This document shows, piece after piece, positions 60,859 through 64,000 of a stretch of 64,000 nucleotides of DNA. A program made the translations under genes and the position numbers. Position 1 is the first letter of the stretch; every line of letters begins with the position of its first letter. Source of the stretch: Ideonella margarita (GTDB lineage: Bacteria; Pseudomonadota; Gammaproteobacteria; Burkholderiales; Burkholderiaceae_C). The notes under the pieces were generated by a model. That model was not told the origin of the DNA. It did no database searches and was given only the letters and a program-made list of their open reading frames with translations. The stretch is from positions 124,001 through 188,000 of the forward strand of contig NZ_JBBUTI010000003.1 in assembly GCF_038066635.1 (NCBI RefSeq). The letters are read 5' to 3'.

Positions 60859-61923
60859 TCAACGGCGCTCAATCAGCACGGGCACGAGTTGCAGCGCACC
60901 GCGGACCTTGTCGGCTGCTTCCCGGGCCTGCTCACGCGTGGGCCACGGGCCCGCCTGCAGGCGATGCATGCCCCCTTCAGCAAACACCGTCATCAGCGGC
61001 GCCAGCCAGTCCAGCTCATTGGCCACCCGCTGCTGGAAGGAGTAGGCGCCGTCGCCCTTGCCGAATGCGCCAAGCTGCAGCCAGAAACCGACCGACGCGG
61101 TGGTGTGGGCCCGGGCAACGGGCGCCCCGGGTGCGGGTGTCGGGTTGCTCACGGCGGGCAGGGGCACAGGCGCGGGAAGGGGCCGCGCGGTGGGCGCTGG
61201 GGCAGCCGCAGCCACCTTGGGCGCCGGCGCGCTGACAGCCGCCATCCTGGTTTCGGGTTCCGCAGGCGCCGGCTCCGGCATCGGGCGCGCGCCCAGGCCG
61301 GCGCGGATCTCGTCATGCGTCAGCCGCTGAACCTCCACCGGAGCCACGCCGTTCTGCACACCCAGCCGCACCGCCGCGGCATAAGACAGATCGATCACCC
61401 GCTGCTCGGAAAAGGGCCCGCGGTCATTCACCCGCACGATCACCTCGCGGCCATTGGCCGGGTTGCGCACCCGGGCAAAGCTGGGGATGGGCATGGTCTT
61501 GTGCGCCGCCGTCATGGCCAGCATGTTGTAGGTTTCACCGCTGGCGGTGCGGCGGCCATGAAACTTGCGGCCATACCAGGACGCCAGCCCGCGCTCGGTG
61601 AGCGGCTCGTCCGCCGTCATCGGCACATAGGTCTGGCCCAGCACTTCGTAAGGCTTGTTCGGGCCACCCGCGCGAATCGGCTCGACCTTGGGCTCGGCAT
61701 CGGGCGTGCGCGCCACGTCCGCCAGCGCCACGTCTGTCGGGGGGCCATCCCGCCCGGCGGGAGCAGACACCACCGGTCGGGGCGACGAGCCGCCACTGCC
61801 CACCGGTGTGGAACTGCAGCCAGCCAACACCAGCGCCGCGCTCAGGCACAGCCAGGCGGCGCCGCGTAGAACGGGCTGGAAGGCCGGCAAGAGTGCCGAA
61901 GCGTGGGCAGGAAGATGTTGCAT
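60859..61923 (-). CDS. rlpA: RlpA-type septal lipoprotein (DPBB + SPOR)
   Basis: The 354-residue protein has a lipoprotein signal with lipobox LAGC (Cys near residue 36), a double-psi beta-barrel lytic transglycosylase domain (residues about 115-210: GLASWYGRKFHGRRTASGETYN, FARVRNPANGREVIVRVNDRGPFSEQRVIDLSYAAA), a Pro/Ala-rich linker and a C-terminal SPOR domain (about 275-354: FWLQLGAFGKGDGAYSFQQRV, MHRLQAGPWPTREQA). RlpA cuts denuded glycan strands at the septum. It acts in the periplasm from the outer membrane. Confidence 0.92.
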   Translation of the reverse strand: MQHLPAHASALLPAFQPVLRGAAWLCLSAALVLAGCSSTPVGSGGSSPRPVVSAPAGRDGPPTDVALADVARTPDAEPKVEPIRAGGPNKPYEVLGQTYVPMTADEPLTERGLASWYGRKFHGRRTASGETYNMLAMTAAHKTMPIPSFARVRNPANGREVIVRVNDRGPFSEQRVIDLSYAAAVRLGVQNGVAPVEVQRLTHDEIRAGLGARPMPEPAPAEPETRMAAVSAPAPKVAAAAPAPTARPLPAPVPLPAVSNPTPAPGAPVARAHTTASVGFWLQLGAFGKGDGAYSFQQRVANELDWLAPLMTVFAEGGMHRLQAGPWPTREQAREAADKVRGALQLVPVLIERR

Positions 61924-61974
61924 GCGGGGGCGATTTTGCTGCCTTTTGATGTGCCGGTGTTCAGCCGCGCCGCA

Positions 61975-62685
61975 TCAGCCCACCCGCACGCCCAGCGCCT
62001 CGACCAGCGTGGCCGCCTGATCGTGGGAGATGACAGCGCCCTTGAAGGACTGGACCAGGTCATTCAGGCTCAGGCCGCCCAGGTCCACGGAGCGCACATC
62101 GGCGCCGGCGAACTGCGCGTTCTTCAGGTGGGCATTGCGCAAGCTGCCGCCCTTGAACACCGCATCGCGGAAGTCGCAGCCCGACACATCCGCATCGGCC
62201 ATCTGCAACTGCTCCAGGCGCTGCTTGCGGAACGACAGGCCGCGCAGGTCGGCCCCCACCAGCAGGCATTCCACGAAGACCAGGCCCAGGGTCTCGGCGC
62301 CGCCAAAACCGGCGCCCGTCAACTTGCTGGCCTCGAAGCGGGTGGCGGCCAGCTTGGCGCGCAACCAGCTGGTGTTGTTCAGGTCGCACTGCACGAAGCG
62401 GGCATCGGTGAGGTCCACCTGCCGGAAGTCGGCTTGCCCGGCCTTGCAGCCTTGCCACATCGACTCGGCCAGATTGGCCTTGGCCCAGCGGGTGGACTGC
62501 AGGCTGCAATCCACGAAATGCACACCGCGGGCATCCAGGCCAGACAGGTCTTCGCCGTCGAGCCGGCAGCGGCTGATGGTCAAGGTGTGGCCCACCGGCA
62601 CGGGCAGGCAGGCCGCCAGGTCGTCGCGCCCCAGGGTGCGGTCGGTCGGGCCATGCAGGGCGATGAGGGGGGTGGGCGTAGTCAT
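61975..62685 (-). CDS. Pentapeptide-repeat protein
   Basis: The 236-residue protein contains about 25-30 pentapeptide units of the form A(D/N)LXX from residue 40 to 215 (DGEDLSGLDARGVHFVDCSL, DFRQVDLTDARFVQCDLNNTSW, DADVSGCDFRDAVFKGGSL and on), giving a right-handed square beta-helix. There is no signal peptide. Cys is often in the central position, which is uncommon. No gyrase-inhibitor-like features can be claimed; function is unknown. It is not linked by overlap to mdcH, which lies 135 bp upstream on the same strand. Confidence 0.82.
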   Translation of the reverse strand: MTTPTPLIALHGPTDRTLGRDDLAACLPVPVGHTLTISRCRLDGEDLSGLDARGVHFVDCSLQSTRWAKANLAESMWQGCKAGQADFRQVDLTDARFVQCDLNNTSWLRAKLAATRFEASKLTGAGFGGAETLGLVFVECLLVGADLRGLSFRKQRLEQLQMADADVSGCDFRDAVFKGGSLRNAHLKNAQFAGADVRSVDLGGLSLNDLVQSFKGAVISHDQAATLVEALGVRVG

Positions 62686-62820
62686 GGCGCGGAACGGCAA
62701 GGAAGCACGGCAGCGCAATGTAGCCCCGCCCGCGCCACGAACGCCGATACCTGACTGAACACCCCCGCCGTTGCCCGCCACGGTTTGACGCCGAGGCGTG
62801 TCCATGAACACAGCCAGACC

Positions 62821-63726
62821 TCAATCCACCTGTCGCGCCAGCCACGCCGCAATCGCCGACGCTGACTTGAACTCGTCAACCGACCGGGCGATGTGGCGGG
62901 GGTCACGCTCTTGCCACATGCGCGCCAGGGCCTGGCCGGGGCCGATCTCGAGCACGACCTGCACGCCCTGGGCGGCCATTGCGTCCATGGCCTCGTCCCA
63001 GCGCACCGTCTGGGCCAGTTGCTGCGACAGCGCGGTGCGCGCACTCTGTGCGTTGCGGATGCGGCCCAGCGCATGGCTGAACAGCACGGCATGGGGCGCC
63101 TGCATCACCACACCCGCCAGGTGCCGGTCAAAGGCCTCGGCGGCCGGCAACATCCAGCGGGTGTGCGACGCCACCGCAATGTTCAGCGGCGTGCAACGCC
63201 AGCCTCGCCGGGTGGCCTCAGCCGCGGCCGACAGCAAATCAGCACGCTGCCCGCCAACCAGGCCCGCGCCTTCATTGATGCGAATCGCCACTTCCAGATC
63301 GAAGCTGCGGCACAGCTGCGCGATGCCGCCCGCCTCGGCGCCGGTGATGCCGAGCAAACCGGTGTCGATGCCGGCGGCGGCCTGGTCCATGAAGGCCGCC
63401 CGCTCAGCGGCCAGCGCCACGGCGGTGTGTGCGCTGAACACGCCAGCTGCGGAGAACGCCGCCAGCTCACCCACGCTGTAGCCCAGCACCACGTCGGGCG
63501 GCGCAGGCAGCAGCGGCTGCAGTTGCGCCCAGGCGGCGCAGGCGGTGGCGGTCAGCAGCACTTGTGCGCGCACGTTGTCGCCGGCCAGGCTTGGATCGGC
63601 CAAGCGCTCACGCCAGTCTGCACCGCAGCGTGTTGCCAGCGCCTGCATGGTCGAGTCATCAGCCAACCACGGCAGCATGCCCGGGCGCTGCAAGCCCTGT
63701 CCGGAAAACACGAGTGCCCAGCGCAT
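62821..63726 (-). CDS. mdcH: Malonate decarboxylase epsilon subunit (malonyl-CoA:ACP transacylase)
   Basis: The 301-residue protein is the FabD-like transacylase that loads malonyl onto the malonate decarboxylase acyl carrier protein. The active Ser84 is in GYSVGELAAF, the partner His188 in VASHTRW, and FSGQG near residue 7 and EIGPGQALARM near the C-terminus complete the family pattern. Length matches MdcH (about 300). It is followed upstream (higher coordinates) by mdcB, 11 bp away, so the mdc operon continues past the window end. Confidence 0.9.
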   Translation of the reverse strand: MRWALVFSGQGLQRPGMLPWLADDSTMQALATRCGADWRERLADPSLAGDNVRAQVLLTATACAAWAQLQPLLPAPPDVVLGYSVGELAAFSAAGVFSAHTAVALAAERAAFMDQAAAGIDTGLLGITGAEAGGIAQLCRSFDLEVAIRINEGAGLVGGQRADLLSAAAEATRRGWRCTPLNIAVASHTRWMLPAAEAFDRHLAGVVMQAPHAVLFSHALGRIRNAQSARTALSQQLAQTVRWDEAMDAMAAQGVQVVLEIGPGQALARMWQERDPRHIARSVDEFKSASAIAAWLARQVD

Positions 63727-63737
63727 GGCGTGCAGTT

Positions 63738-64000
63738 TCAGCCCAGGGCGCCAAGCCGGTGCAGCAGGCAGACGGCCGACAGCGTGTCGGCGCAGCCGCC
63801 CGGCGACAGCCGCCGTGCGACGAAGGCTGCGTGAATCTCGCGGGCGTCAGTCAGTGCTTCGGTGCGCGTTGCCCCGCCGTTCATCAGGAAGCGTTGCGCC
63901 TCGGTGCGTGCAAACGCCAGCCCTTCCAGGCCGCCCCGGTGCGCGATGTTGCAATCGTCCAGCTCGGCCATGATCTGGAAGAACACCTGCAGTTGCAGGC
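63738..64000 (-). CDS. mdcB: Triphosphoribosyl-dephospho-CoA synthase MdcB (partial, C-terminal end)
   Basis: Only the last 87 or so residues are in the window; the frame runs off the end. FQIMAELDDCNIAHRGGLEGLAF is the conserved CitG/MdcB motif, followed by FLMNGGATR and LSPGGCADTLSAVCLLHRL. The enzyme makes the prosthetic-group precursor 2'-(5''-triphosphoribosyl)-3'-dephospho-CoA of malonate decarboxylase. It is transcribed toward mdcH with 11 bp between. The residues at the very edge are not a true start. Confidence 0.88.
   Translation of the reverse strand, partial: LQLQVFFQIMAELDDCNIAHRGGLEGLAFARTEAQRFLMNGGATRTEALTDAREIHAAFVARRLSPGGCADTLSAVCLLHRLGALG

Overview
This window is chromosomal DNA from a high-GC betaproteobacterium. 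The gene set and order point to the Burkholderiales, probably the Comamonadaceae/Sphaerotilaceae side: an atpIBEFHAGDC operon near hemE and priA, a LivM-LivG fusion, a YjcH-ActP pair, cytochrome c', a malonate decarboxylase locus and many PLP/MocR genes. The taxonomic placement is inferred from gene content, since there is no rRNA gene here. I see no tRNA, rRNA, CRISPR array, insertion sequence or prophage. Coding density is very high and most lineage genes are housekeeping or central physiology.

Layout. 1-5 kb: the end of a Kup potassium transporter, a BenE-type permease, a DUF4405 membrane protein, glutathione synthetase and a GGDEF protein. 5-13 kb: Uup (ABC-F), then a tight run of DUF2256 protein, an unusual FAD-domain photolyase relative, two M16 peptidases and an iron-sulphur (6-4)-type photolyase, with ATGA overlaps at three junctions. 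13-18 kb: the YjcH/ActP acetate uptake pair, Rep helicase and a secreted tail-collar-domain protein. 18-26 kb: a branched-chain amino acid type ABC importer (LivK, LivH, fused LivM-LivG, LivF) preceded on the same strand by a Cache-domain histidine kinase and NarL/LuxR response regulator. 26-30 kb: divergent cytochrome b561-like and cytochrome c' genes, a second UvrD-like helicase and a DsbA/FrnE-type protein.

30-37 kb: a run of VOC protein, PhzF protein, PLP aminotransferase, Asp/Glu racemase, EamA exporter and LysE exporter, divergent from a MocR regulator; this looks like an amino-acid conversion and export module. 37-46 kb: SMP-30-like protein, Orn/Lys/Arg decarboxylase, MBL-fold hydrolase, DUF805 protein, TrpS with an added C-terminal domain, and PriA. 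The 386-bp priA-hemE gap is AT-richer and carries DnaA-box sequences. 46-50 kb: hemE, then lemA with two TPM-domain genes on the other strand.

50-57 kb: the complete F1Fo ATP synthase operon, transcribed toward lower coordinates from a promoter with a perfect TATAAT. Its intercistronic gaps hold a striking set of stem-loops, a hairpin over the atpF ribosome-binding site, and a 26-nt pyrimidine tract ahead of atpE; together they look like a post-transcriptional stoichiometry programme. 57-64 kb: an SMP-30/gluconolactonase, a LytS/LytTR-type two-component pair, RlpA, a pentapeptide-repeat protein, and the mdcH and mdcB genes of malonate decarboxylase, mdcB running off the window.
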